Below, one piece after another: positions 55,964-63,780 of a stretch of 64,000 bases of DNA. Source of the DNA: Streptomyces sp. NBC_00286 (GTDB lineage: Bacteria; Actinomycetota; Actinomycetes; Streptomycetales; Streptomycetaceae); assembly GCF_036173125.1 (NCBI RefSeq), contig NZ_CP108054.1:2356001-2420000 (forward strand), given 5' to 3'. The notes under the pieces are model-generated. The model was not told where the DNA came from, ran no database searches, and worked only from the letters and a program-made list of their open reading frames with translations. The translations under genes were made by a program, and so were the position numbers. How positions within the stretch are numbered: the first letter of the stretch is position 1; every line of letters begins with the position of its first letter.

Positions 55964-55968
55964 CCTTT
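55964..55968. repeat. right target-site duplication CCTTT
   Basis: Pairs with 49514-49518. The bases that follow (GTCTCGTCTCAG, 55969-55980) together with the last T resemble a transposon end. Confidence 0.8.
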
Positions 55969-56013
55969 GTCTCGTCTCAGCGGGAGGTTCGCGACCCTCG
56001 GGCGGGCGGCAAA

Positions 56014-56032
56014 CCCCTAGGCCCGCTAGGGG
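56014..56032. promoter_or_regulatory. inverted repeat upstream of the serine hydrolase gene
   Basis: CCCCTAG-GCCCG-CTAGGGG, 7-bp arms, 78 bases before the start codon, followed directly by another CCCTAGG. Candidate operator. Confidence 0.5.
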
Positions 56033-56109
56033 TCCCTAGGTGGGGTCCCCGATCCCTTTCCAGGACATTCCCGATGGTGTGGGGATGGGGCGCCTGGTGA
56101 GCTGTTCTC

Positions 56110-57345
56110 ATGAGCCGTCAACGGTCCTCTCGTGGACTCTCCGTCGCCCTTGCCGTCGCAGCCGTCGCCTTGGGAACGATCGCCGCCACCACCGGCGCAC
56201 CGGCTGTGCCACCCCACGATGCTCCGCCCCGATTACCCTCGAGCGCCCAGGCCGCGCACGCCAAGACCCAGGCCGTACTGAACGAGATCGTCGCGCAGGG
56301 CACCCCAGGCGTCATCGCCCGGGTACGAGACGCGCGCGGTGTGTGGGATGGCCGGGCCGGCGTCCGTGACCTCGTCACCGAGCGGCCGAGGAGCACCGGC
56401 GAGAAGTTCCGTATCGCCAGCGTGACCAAGACCTTCACTGCCACGGTGCTGCTCGGGCTCGAAGCCGAGGGCAGGATTTCGCTGGACGACAGCGTGGAGG
56501 AATGGCTGCCCGGAGTGGTGCGCGGCAAGGGCTACCGGCCCGGGAGCATCACCGTGCGGCACCTGCTCAACCACACGAGCGGCATCTTCGACTACAACAT
56601 GGACGAGGGCTTCCGCGCCCTGTACGCGGGGGACGAGTTCGACCGGAACCGCCACACCAGGTGGTCCCCGGAAGAGCTGGTGGACATCGCGCTCGCCCAC
56701 CCGCCCAACTTCCAGCCGGAGCAAGGCAGCAAGCCCGGCAGGCCAGGCAGGTGGGACTATTCCGACACCAACTACATCCTCGCCGGCATGGTCATCGAGA
56801 AGGCCACCGGCGGCACCTACGCGCGGGCGGTCGAGCGTCTCGTCATCCGGCCGCTCGGCCTGCGCGGCACGAGTGTGCCGGGCACCTCGCCCCGACTGCC
56901 CGCACCGCACGCGCGGCACTACTCCACGCTGTTCGAGGACGGGCCGGAGGCGAAGGTGCGCGACGTCACCGAGTTCAGCCCCACCGTCGCCTTCTCCGCC
57001 GGGCAGATGATCTCGACCGTCGGAGACGTGAACACCTTCCTGTCCAAGCTGCTGGCCGGTGAGCTGCTGCCGCCCGCCCAACAGCGACAGCTGCAAGACG
57101 CGGTCCACGTCGACGGGGACAAGGGACACGGTGGTCCACAGGACCGCTACGGCCTCGGCATACGGCACTTCAAGCTCAAGGAGGGCTGCTGGGCTTGGGG
57201 CCACGGCGGCATGATCCCCGGCTCCGCGACCCGGACGCTCGCCTCGGCGGACGGCCGTCGCGTCATGACCATGAACCGCAACGGCGACTGGGGCGAGCAG
57301 CGACTGGAGGACGCGGCCGTCGAGACCGAGTTCTGCGAGCCCTGA
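56110..57345 (+). CDS. secreted serine hydrolase of the beta-lactamase/DD-peptidase (R61-like) family
   Basis: 411 aa with a signal peptide ([21 protein letters not shown]). Penicillin-binding motifs: SxxK in RIASVTKTFTATV, YxN in WDYSDTNYILAGMV, HxG in WAWGHGGMIPG. NHTSGIFDYN and WLPGVVRGKG recall the Streptomyces R61 DD-carboxypeptidase and class C beta-lactamases. It probably acts on peptidoglycan stem peptides or beta-lactams outside the cell. It ends in FCEP without a cell-wall anchor. Confidence 0.87.
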   Translation: MSRQRSSRGLSVALAVAAVALGTIAATTGAPAVPPHDAPPRLPSSAQAAHAKTQAVLNEIVAQGTPGVIARVRDARGVWDGRAGVRDLVTERPRSTGEKFRIASVTKTFTATVLLGLEAEGRISLDDSVEEWLPGVVRGKGYRPGSITVRHLLNHTSGIFDYNMDEGFRALYAGDEFDRNRHTRWSPEELVDIALAHPPNFQPEQGSKPGRPGRWDYSDTNYILAGMVIEKATGGTYARAVERLVIRPLGLRGTSVPGTSPRLPAPHARHYSTLFEDGPEAKVRDVTEFSPTVAFSAGQMISTVGDVNTFLSKLLAGELLPPAQQRQLQDAVHVDGDKGHGGPQDRYGLGIRHFKLKEGCWAWGHGGMIPGSATRTLASADGRRVMTMNRNGDWGEQRLEDAAVETEFCEP

Positions 57346-57665
57346 CAGCGCCTGTCCAACAGTGCAGGTGAACCCGCCTCTACGAGATGGCCCGGGTCGA
57401 CAGTCCGTATGCCCCCATGGTCGGGGGCGGAGCCGGGCCGAGTCGGGTCGCGATGCGCCCGGCCCTGCGCGCACCCACTTGCGCGACGAGACGTATCGTC
57501 TTGCCAAATCGTCCGCCATGCCGTACGGTCCTCCGCATGGGTTCCCTGTGAGAAAGCCGGCGCCGATGGCGTAGAGCACCGCTCCGCCGTCGCCGCGCCC
57601 CGTCGTGCCCTCTCATCCACCCGATCCGGCCCGGGCCGCAGCCCGCGGCCAGGAGGGAACCGCTC
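57346..57665 (+). other. leader region of the ABC-F gene
   Basis: No gene is supported in these 320 bases. They contain the inverted repeat AGACG-TAT-CGTCT (57489-57501), a possible TetR-type operator, and several short open frames. ABC-F antibiotic-resistance genes often use leader-peptide attenuation, but I cannot pick out a convincing leader peptide with ribosome site. Confidence 0.35.
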
Positions 57666-59327
57666 ATGCGCGGCTCACAACTCACCCTTCACCACGTCAC
57701 CAAGCGCTACCCCGGCCGCACCGTCCTCGACCAGGTCTCCTTCACCCTCAAGCCGGGTGAGAAGGCCGGGCTCATCGGCGACAACGGCTCCGGCAAGTCC
57801 ACCCTCCTCAAGCTCATCGCGGGCCAAGAACGCCCGGACAGCGGCGAGTTGACCGTGACCGCCGCCGGCGGCATCGGCTACCTGCCGCAGACCATCCCCC
57901 TGCCGCCGACCGCCACCGTCCAGGACGCCGTCGACCTGGCCCTCGCGGACCTGCGCGCACTGGAGGCGAAGCTGCGCCGGGCCGAGCAGGCGCTCGGCGA
58001 CGGCGCGGACCCGTCGGCACTCGCCGCGTACGCCGCTCTCGTCGAGCGTTACGAGGCGCGCGGCGGCTACGACGCCGACCACCGCGTCGACCTCGCCCTG
58101 CACCATCTCGGCCTGCCCGCCCTCCCCCGCGACCGACGACTCGGCACCCTCTCCGGCGGCGAGCGCTCCCGGCTGGCCCTGGCCGCCGTCCTCGCCGGCC
58201 GCCCGGAGCTGCTGCTCCTGGACGAGCCGACGAACGACCTGGACGACCAGGCCGTTCACTGGCTGGAGGAGCAACTGCGTGCCCACCGCGGCACGGTGCT
58301 CGCGGTCACCCACGACCGCGTCTTTCTGGAACGCCTGACCTCCACGATCCTGGAGGCCGAGGCGGGAAAGGTCACCCGGTACGGAGACGGCTACGCCGGC
58401 TACCGCACCGCCAAGGCTGCGGAACGCCGCAGCCGACTCCAGGAGTACGAGGACTGGCGGGCCGAGCTGGCCCGCAACGAGCGGCTGGCAGTCGGCCATG
58501 CGGTCCGCCTCGACGGCATCCCACGCAAGGCGCCGCTGGCCAACTTCGGCCACGGCGGCTTCCGGGCCCGTGGCCGGGCGCACGGCGTGATGGCCCGGAT
58601 CCGCAACGCCCGCGAGCGGGTTGACCGGCTGACGGCGAACCCGGTGGCTCCGCCACCGGAGCCGCTGACGTTCACCGCGCAGGTCGGTACGGCCGGGGAT
58701 GGCGCGGATGCGTCAGCGGCGGAACTCCCCTCCGTCCAGGTGTCGGACGTACGCGTAGGAGACCGCCTCCGCCTGAACTCCCTCACCCTCGGCCACTCCG
58801 GCCGGCTGCTGGTCACCGGCCCCAACGGCGCGGGCAAGACCACGCTGCTGAAGCTGCTCGCGGGTGAATTGCGGCCCGACGAAGGCTCGGTGGAGGTACC
58901 GGGCCGGGTGGGCCATCTTCGCCAGGACGAGACGCCGTGGCCGCCGGACCTGACGGTGGCGGAGGCCTTCGCACTGGGCCGCGTAGGCTCCGCCGACGAG
59001 CACGCGGACGCGCTGCTGGCCCTCGGCCTCTTCCGCCCGGCGGAACTCCGGCTGCGTATCGGCGAGTTGTCGTACGGTCAGCTCCGCCGCGTGGACCTGG
59101 CACGGCTGGTCTCGGAACCCGCGGACCTCCTGCTGCTCGACGAGCCGACCAACCACCTGTCCCCGGCGCTCGTCGAGGAACTGGAGGCGGCGCTGGCCGG
59201 CTACCCGGGCGCGATCGCTCTGGTCACGCATGATCGCGCGCTGCGGAAGCGGTTCCGGGGCGAGCGTCTGGAATTGCCGGAGAGGGCCGGGGTCCGCTTG
59301 GGATTTGGGATGACGGCCGGGCAGTGA
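57666..59327 (+). CDS. ABC-F family ATPase, probable ribosome-protection protein
   Basis: 553 aa with two ABC domains and no membrane segments. Domain 1: GDNGSGKST, LSGGERSRLAL, LLLLDEPTNDLD. A charged linker of about 80 residues (AERRSRLQEYEDWRAELARNERLAVGHAV) follows. Domain 2: GPNGAGKTT, an altered signature LSYGQLRRVDLAR, and LLLLDEPTNHLS. Cytosolic ABC-F proteins bind the ribosomal E site; several actinobacterial members (OleB, TlrC-like) protect against macrolide-type drugs. Resistance versus translation-factor role cannot be decided here. Confidence 0.85.
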   Translation: MRGSQLTLHHVTKRYPGRTVLDQVSFTLKPGEKAGLIGDNGSGKSTLLKLIAGQERPDSGELTVTAAGGIGYLPQTIPLPPTATVQDAVDLALADLRALEAKLRRAEQALGDGADPSALAAYAALVERYEARGGYDADHRVDLALHHLGLPALPRDRRLGTLSGGERSRLALAAVLAGRPELLLLDEPTNDLDDQAVHWLEEQLRAHRGTVLAVTHDRVFLERLTSTILEAEAGKVTRYGDGYAGYRTAKAAERRSRLQEYEDWRAELARNERLAVGHAVRLDGIPRKAPLANFGHGGFRARGRAHGVMARIRNARERVDRLTANPVAPPPEPLTFTAQVGTAGDGADASAAELPSVQVSDVRVGDRLRLNSLTLGHSGRLLVTGPNGAGKTTLLKLLAGELRPDEGSVEVPGRVGHLRQDETPWPPDLTVAEAFALGRVGSADEHADALLALGLFRPAELRLRIGELSYGQLRRVDLARLVSEPADLLLLDEPTNHLSPALVEELEAALAGYPGAIALVTHDRALRKRFRGERLELPERAGVRLGFGMTAGQ

Positions 59328-59341
59328 GACTCCCGTAGCCA

Positions 59342-59378
59342 CGGCCCCGCGCCCCTTCGTCGAAGGGGCGCGGGGCCG
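59342..59378 (+). terminator. terminator after the ABC-F gene
   Basis: CGGCCCCGCGCCCCTTCG (59342-59359) is followed after one base by its complement (59361-59378), giving a stem of about 14-16 bp with a tight loop. Confidence 0.85.
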
Positions 59379-59432
59379 CACCGTACCTCCGCAAGCAGCC
59401 GGTGGCCGTGCGGTGCGGCGTGTCGTCCCCGA

Positions 59433-59480
59433 TCCCGGGTACCCATCCGGGGATGAGACTCCCGGGTACCCATCCGGGGA
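59433..59480 (+). repeat. direct repeat in the leader of the DUF4236 gene
   Basis: CCCGGGTACCCATCCGGGGA occurs at 59434-59453 and again at 59461-59480, both preceded by T, so the perfect repeat is 21 bp with a 27-bp period. The second copy runs directly into the ribosome site GGAAAGGAGG. Confidence 0.75.
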
Positions 59481-59495
59481 GGAAAGGAGGCAGTC

Positions 59496-59738
59496 ATGCC
59501 CCTCACGTTCCGTAAGAGTTTCCGGATCCTGCCGGGAGTGCGGTTGAACATCAACCGGCGTTCCTGGTCCATCACCACGGGCGGGCGGCACGGGCCTCGG
59601 CACACGCGCAGCAGCACCGGGCGGCGGACCACGTCGTTCGATCTGCCCGGGCCCTTCGGGTGGCGCAGGACACGCGCAGAGACCCGGCGTCGTCGTCGCG
59701 GTGCCGCCCTCACCAGGCGTCTTCGTGGCGGGGCCTGA
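59496..59738 (+). CDS. DUF4236 family small basic protein
   Basis: 80 aa, very Arg-rich. The N-terminus MPLTFRKSFRILPGVRLNINRRSWS followed by TGGRHGPRHTRSSTGRRTT is the DUF4236 pattern, a small domain of unknown function. AAAGGAGG lies 8 bases before the ATG. It is bracketed by the ABC-F terminator and the murA2 promoter. Confidence 0.8.
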   Translation: MPLTFRKSFRILPGVRLNINRRSWSITTGGRHGPRHTRSSTGRRTTSFDLPGPFGWRRTRAETRRRRRGAALTRRLRGGA

Positions 59739-59775
59739 GGGCCCGTCACCCGAATGGACCCCCCGGGAAGGTGGC

Positions 59776-59791
59776 ATCTCATATCCGAGAT
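59776..59791. promoter_or_regulatory. ATCTC-N6-GAGAT palindrome just upstream of murA2
   Basis: ATCTC-ATATCC-GAGAT, 12 bases before the ATG. The same arms and spacing occur upstream of acnA (49459-49474). The downstream protein carries an XRE-type HTH, so autoregulation is plausible. Confidence 0.55.
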
Positions 59792-59802
59792 AGCCTTCCG
59801 GC

Positions 59803-61332
59803 ATGGCAGACGACTACCTCGTACGCATCGGCAAGCTCATCCGTGACGCCCGTCAGCACCGTGGCTGGACACAGACACAGCTGGCCGTAGCGCTCAGCAC
59901 CAGTCAGAGCGCCGTGAACCGCATCGAGCGGGGGAACCAAAACATCAGTCTTGAGATGATCGCCCGCATCGGTGAGGCCCTGGACAGTGAGATCGTCTCG
60001 CTGGGGTACGCGGGTCCGATGCATCTACGAGTGGTCGGCGGCCGTCGGCTCTCCGGCTCCATCGACGTGAAGACCAGTAAGAACGCGTGCGTGGCGCTGC
60101 TGTGCGCGAGCCTCCTGAACAAGGGGCGCACGGTGCTGCGCCGGGTGGCCCGCATCGAGGAGGTGTACCGCCTTCTCGAGGTGCTCGGCTCCATCGGCGT
60201 ACGCACCCGGTGGATCAACGACGGGGTGGACCTGGAGATCGTGCCCCCGGCGGATCTGGACCTGGGCACCATCGACGCGGAGGCGGCCCGCCGTACGCGC
60301 TCGATCATCATGTTCCTCGGCCCGCTGTTGCACCGTATGGACCAGTTCAAGTTGCCGTACGCGGGCGGTTGCGACCTCGGCACCAGGACGATCGAGCCGC
60401 ACATGATCGCGCTGCGCCGCTTCGGTCTGGAGATCACCGCCACCGAGGGGCTTTACCACGCGCAGGTGGACCGGTCCGTCACCCCCGGCCGGCCGATCGT
60501 GCTGACCGAGCGCGGCGACACAGTGACCGAGAACGCGCTGCTCGCCGCCGCACGCCACGACGGCGTGACCGTCATCCGCAACGCCTCCTCCAACTACATG
60601 GTCCAGGACCTGTGCTTCTTCCTGGAGGCCTTGGGCGTACGGGTAGAAGGCATCGGCACGACGACTCTGACCGTGCACGGCGTGCCGAACATCGACGTGG
60701 ACGTGGACTACTCGCCCTCGGAGGACCCGGTCGAGGCGATGAGCCTGCTGGCCGCCGCCGTCGTCACCGAGTCGGAACTGACGGTACGTCGAGTGCCGAT
60801 CGAGTTCCTGGAGATCGAGCTGGCGGTCCTGGAGGAGATGAGCCTCGATCACGACCGTACGCCGGAGTACTTCGCGGACAACGGCCGTACGCGACTGGTC
60901 GACCTGCTGGTCCGCCCCTCCAAGCTGGAGGCACCGATCGACAAGATCCACCCGATGCCGTTCCCGGGCCTGAACATCGACAATGTCCCCTTCTTCGCAG
61001 CCATCGCGGCCTCCGCACAAGGCAAGACCCTCATCCACGACTGGGTCTACGACAACCGCGCGATCTACCTGACGGATCTGAACCGTCTGGGCGGGCGTCT
61101 CCAACTCCTCGACCCCCACCGGGTGTTGGTAGAGGGCCCGACCCGCTGGCGCGCCGCCGAGATGATGTGCCCACCCGCGCTGCGCCCCGCCGTGGTCGTC
61201 CTGCTGGCAATGATGGCGGCCGAGGGCACGTCGGTACTGCGGAACGTGTACGTCATCAACCGGGGGTACGAGGACCTGGCGGAGCGGCTCAACACGGTGG
61301 GGGCGCAGATCGAGATCTTCCGGGATATCTGA
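59803..61332 (+). CDS. murA2: UDP-N-acetylglucosamine 1-carboxyvinyltransferase paralogue with N-terminal HTH
   Basis: 509 aa, about 80 residues longer than ordinary MurA. Residues 7-62 are an XRE helix-turn-helix (IRDARQHRGWTQTQLAVALSTSQSAVNRIE). From about 73 the EPSP-synthase fold follows, with Lys93-Asn94 of the substrate site (KTSKNACVALL) and the PEP/fosfomycin cysteine Cys190 (YAGGCDLGTRTIEPH). MurA catalyses the first committed step of peptidoglycan synthesis from UDP-GlcNAc and PEP. The catalytic residues I can check are present, so enzyme activity is possible. The fused DNA-binding domain suggests control by UDP-GlcNAc or PEP levels. In S. coelicolor the matching gene is the second murA copy. 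Confidence 0.88.
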   Translation: MADDYLVRIGKLIRDARQHRGWTQTQLAVALSTSQSAVNRIERGNQNISLEMIARIGEALDSEIVSLGYAGPMHLRVVGGRRLSGSIDVKTSKNACVALLCASLLNKGRTVLRRVARIEEVYRLLEVLGSIGVRTRWINDGVDLEIVPPADLDLGTIDAEAARRTRSIIMFLGPLLHRMDQFKLPYAGGCDLGTRTIEPHMIALRRFGLEITATEGLYHAQVDRSVTPGRPIVLTERGDTVTENALLAAARHDGVTVIRNASSNYMVQDLCFFLEALGVRVEGIGTTTLTVHGVPNIDVDVDYSPSEDPVEAMSLLAAAVVTESELTVRRVPIEFLEIELAVLEEMSLDHDRTPEYFADNGRTRLVDLLVRPSKLEAPIDKIHPMPFPGLNIDNVPFFAAIAASAQGKTLIHDWVYDNRAIYLTDLNRLGGRLQLLDPHRVLVEGPTRWRAAEMMCPPALRPAVVVLLAMMAAEGTSVLRNVYVINRGYEDLAERLNTVGAQIEIFRDI

Positions 61333-61370
61333 GAGGAAAACTGAGGGGACATCTGAGTACGGCTCAGTCG

Positions 61371-62828
61371 TCAGTCGTTCTGGTGAGCCGCCCGGCCGGT
61401 GAGCGGCAGCCTCAGTTCGAACAATGCGCCTCCGCCTGGGGCGTCGGTGACGGTCAGGGTGCCTCCGTGGCGGGTGGCGATGTCCTTGGCGATGGCGAGG
61501 CCCAGGCCGGCGCCGCCGTCGTCTCGGGCTCGGGATTCGTCGAGGCGGACGAAGCGTTCGAAGATGCGGTCGCGGTCGGCGAGGGGGACGCCCGAGCCGT
61601 CGTCGGCGACCTGGAGGACCGCCTGGCCGGCGTCGGTGCGCAGGGTGACGGCGACGCGGTCGCGGGCGTGGCGGCGGGCGTTGTCCAGGAGGTTGCCGAG
61701 GACACGGCAGATCTGGTTGCGGGAGCCGCGTACCTCCGCGGACTTGACGCTGTCGAGGGTCACTCCGTCCCGGGATTCTCGGGAGGACACCTCCTCCGCC
61801 ACGGCCTTTGCGAGGTCGAAGCGCGCGTCCGGCGCGGGCCGCTCCCCCGCGTCCAGGCGGGCGAGCAGCAACAGGTCGGCGGCGAGGCTCTGCAGTCGTA
61901 CGGTGTCCTCGACGGCCCCGTCCAGGTCCAGCAACTCCGGGTGTGCGGCGCCCACTTCGAGCTGGGTGCGCAGGGACGCGATGGGGCTCCGCAGCTCGTG
62001 CGAGGCATCGGCGACGAACGCGCGCTGCCCCTCGACCGAGGTCTCCAGGGCGGCGAGGGTCTCGTTCGTCGTGCGGGCCAGGCGGGCGATCTCGTCGTGG
62101 GTGTCCGGCTCGGGGACGCGCCGTGACAGGTCCTCGGAGGCCGTGATGGCGGCCATCTCGGCGCGGATGCCCTCGACGGGGCGCAGCGCCCGCCTGGTGA
62201 CGACGTACGTCACGCCCCCGACCGTCAACAGCAGCAGAGGCAGCCCTATGAGCATCGTCGTCAGCGCGGTGTCGACGGCCTCTTCCTCGGTGGAGAGCGG
62301 GGCGCCCGCGTAGACGGTGAGCATGACGCCTCCCGGCGTGATCACGTCGACCGCGGCGAACCGGTAGTCCGCGGTCGTGCCCTCGACGGTCGCTGTGCCC
62401 TCTCCGTACCAGGTCTCGTCGGTGATCTCCCCGGCGGAGAGAGTGCCGCCGTCCTCCGCCTCGCGATCGCCCTCCGCCTTGTCGTCGGCGTCGTCGTTGG
62501 CCTCGGAGTTCAGCCGGTCCGAGGCGGCGGCGGTCACGTTCATGGCCTCGACGTCCTCGCCGACCGCGACGGGCTTCTCGTTCCGGTCCAGGACCTCTAC
62601 GGGGTTCTCGTCGCCGTCCGGCAGATTCAGCTCGTCGTACGCGAATCCGTTCGCCAGCGCCGAGGCGGCGTTGCGGGCCACGGAGTCGGCCTCGGCATCC
62701 GCCTTGTCGGTGAGGCTGAACCGCAGCGACATCAGTACGGCGGTGCCCGCGGCGACCAGGGCTATGGCGACGACGAGCGTCGCGGCGAGGGTGGCGCGGG
62801 CCCTCACGGAGGCGAGTCGGCGCTTCAC
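61371..62828 (-). CDS. membrane sensor histidine kinase
   Basis: 485 aa. Transmembrane helix 1 at about 13-36, an extracellular acidic sensor loop (about 40-185, with DADDKAEGDREAEDGG), and helix 2 at about 188-212. Then HAMP, the H-box FVADASHELRSPIASL (His277), N-box NQICRVLGNLLDNARRHA, G1 DDGSGVPLADRD and G2 GGAGLGLAIAKDIA. GTG at 62828 is chosen because GGAGG lies 7 bases upstream. A cognate response regulator gene would normally be adjacent; none is. It is divergent from the PepSY protein. Confidence 0.87.
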   Translation of the reverse strand: MKRRLASVRARATLAATLVVAIALVAAGTAVLMSLRFSLTDKADAEADSVARNAASALANGFAYDELNLPDGDENPVEVLDRNEKPVAVGEDVEAMNVTAAASDRLNSEANDDADDKAEGDREAEDGGTLSAGEITDETWYGEGTATVEGTTADYRFAAVDVITPGGVMLTVYAGAPLSTEEEAVDTALTTMLIGLPLLLLTVGGVTYVVTRRALRPVEGIRAEMAAITASEDLSRRVPEPDTHDEIARLARTTNETLAALETSVEGQRAFVADASHELRSPIASLRTQLEVGAAHPELLDLDGAVEDTVRLQSLAADLLLLARLDAGERPAPDARFDLAKAVAEEVSSRESRDGVTLDSVKSAEVRGSRNQICRVLGNLLDNARRHARDRVAVTLRTDAGQAVLQVADDGSGVPLADRDRIFERFVRLDESRARDDGGAGLGLAIAKDIATRHGGTLTVTDAPGGGALFELRLPLTGRAAHQND

Positions 62829-62900
62829 GGGCGGGCCTCCACTCTGGATCGCGATGGGCGCGGGTCGGGTGCGTGCATACGTGCAGCTTGGCAAACCGAA

Positions 62901-62938
62901 CCTGAAGCGGCCTTCAGGGCGCTTCAGGTTCGCTTCAG
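62901..62938. promoter_or_regulatory. tandem CTTCAG boxes between the kinase and PepSY genes
   Basis: CTTCAG occurs at 62912-62917, 62922-62927 and 62933-62938, spaced 10 and 11 bases (one helical turn), and the inverted form CCTGAAG precedes them (62901-62907), making the palindrome CCTGAAG-CGGC-CTTCAGG. This is the layout of OmpR/PhoB-type response-regulator sites. Confidence 0.65.
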
Positions 62939-63012
62939 CATCGGTCGGCCAGATTGGTTCCCGTCGAAAGCAGACGACCAGCAGATGACCAGCCGTATCC
63001 CGGAGGAATCCC

Positions 63013-63705
63013 ATGAAGCGCAACGTCGTGATCGCCACCATCTCGGCCGTCGCCCTGATCGGCGGCGGCACCGCGACCGCCATCGCGGTCACGGCTGACG
63101 ACGAGGCGCCGGCGAAGAAGACCGTGTCGGTGTCGAACGACGACAACGACCGCGGCGACGCCAATAACACTGACGACAAGGCCCAGGACGGGGCCGACGA
63201 CCAGGCCGCCCGCGACAAGGACGAGGACGCCGAGGACAAGGCCGAGAACGCCGCCGACGCGAAGGCCGGGCAGATCACCGCCGCCGACGCGATCAAGGCG
63301 GCGCTGAAGCACACGAAGGGTACGGCGGTCTCGGCCGACCTGGACGACGAGGGCACGGCCCACGTGTGGGACGTCGATGTGCTGACCAAGGGCGGCGCCT
63401 GGCACAGCATCCAGATCGACCCCGCCAAGGGCAAGGTCCTCGGCTCGCACACCGAGAAGGACGAAGACGGCGACGACGCCGCCGAGACCGCGCAGATCCG
63501 CGCCGCCCTGAAGGGCAGCTCCGTAACCGCCGCGGAGGCCGCCGAGGCCGCCGCCGCCAAGGGCACGGTGACCTCCGTCGGCCTCGACGAGGAGAGCAAG
63601 GACCAGGCCTGGGAGGTCGACACCACCGCCGCCGACGGCACCGGCAGCGACTGGCGCGTGAACCCCAACTCCGGCAAGGTCACGGCGGACCGCACGAACG
63701 ACTGA
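63013..63705 (+). CDS. secreted or membrane-anchored PepSY-domain protein
   Basis: 230 aa. The N-terminal signal/anchor NVVIATISAVALIGGGTATAIAV is followed by a long acidic Asp/Ala linker (about 40-85) and two PepSY-like units (QITAADAIKAALKHTKG...WDVDVLTKGGAWHSIQIDPAKGKVLG and VTAAEAAEAAAAKG...WEVDTTAADG...VNPNSGKV). PepSY proteins often accompany two-component systems and may tune the sensor. The acidic linker mirrors the acidic sensor loop of the neighbouring kinase, hinting at cation or cationic-peptide sensing. Confidence 0.82.
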   Translation: MKRNVVIATISAVALIGGGTATAIAVTADDEAPAKKTVSVSNDDNDRGDANNTDDKAQDGADDQAARDKDEDAEDKAENAADAKAGQITAADAIKAALKHTKGTAVSADLDDEGTAHVWDVDVLTKGGAWHSIQIDPAKGKVLGSHTEKDEDGDDAAETAQIRAALKGSSVTAAEAAEAAAAKGTVTSVGLDEESKDQAWEVDTTAADGTGSDWRVNPNSGKVTADRTND

Positions 63706-63722
63706 CCATGGCGCACGGACAA

Positions 63723-63780
63723 CTGGGGGAGTGACCCCGCCGCCCCGTCAGCTGACGGGGCGGCGGGGTCACTCCCCCAG
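63723..63780 (+). terminator. 58-base perfect palindromic terminator after the PepSY gene
   Basis: 29-bp arms meet without a spacer at 63751/63752 (centre GTCAG|CTGAC). It starts 18 bases past the stop. Confidence 0.85.
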
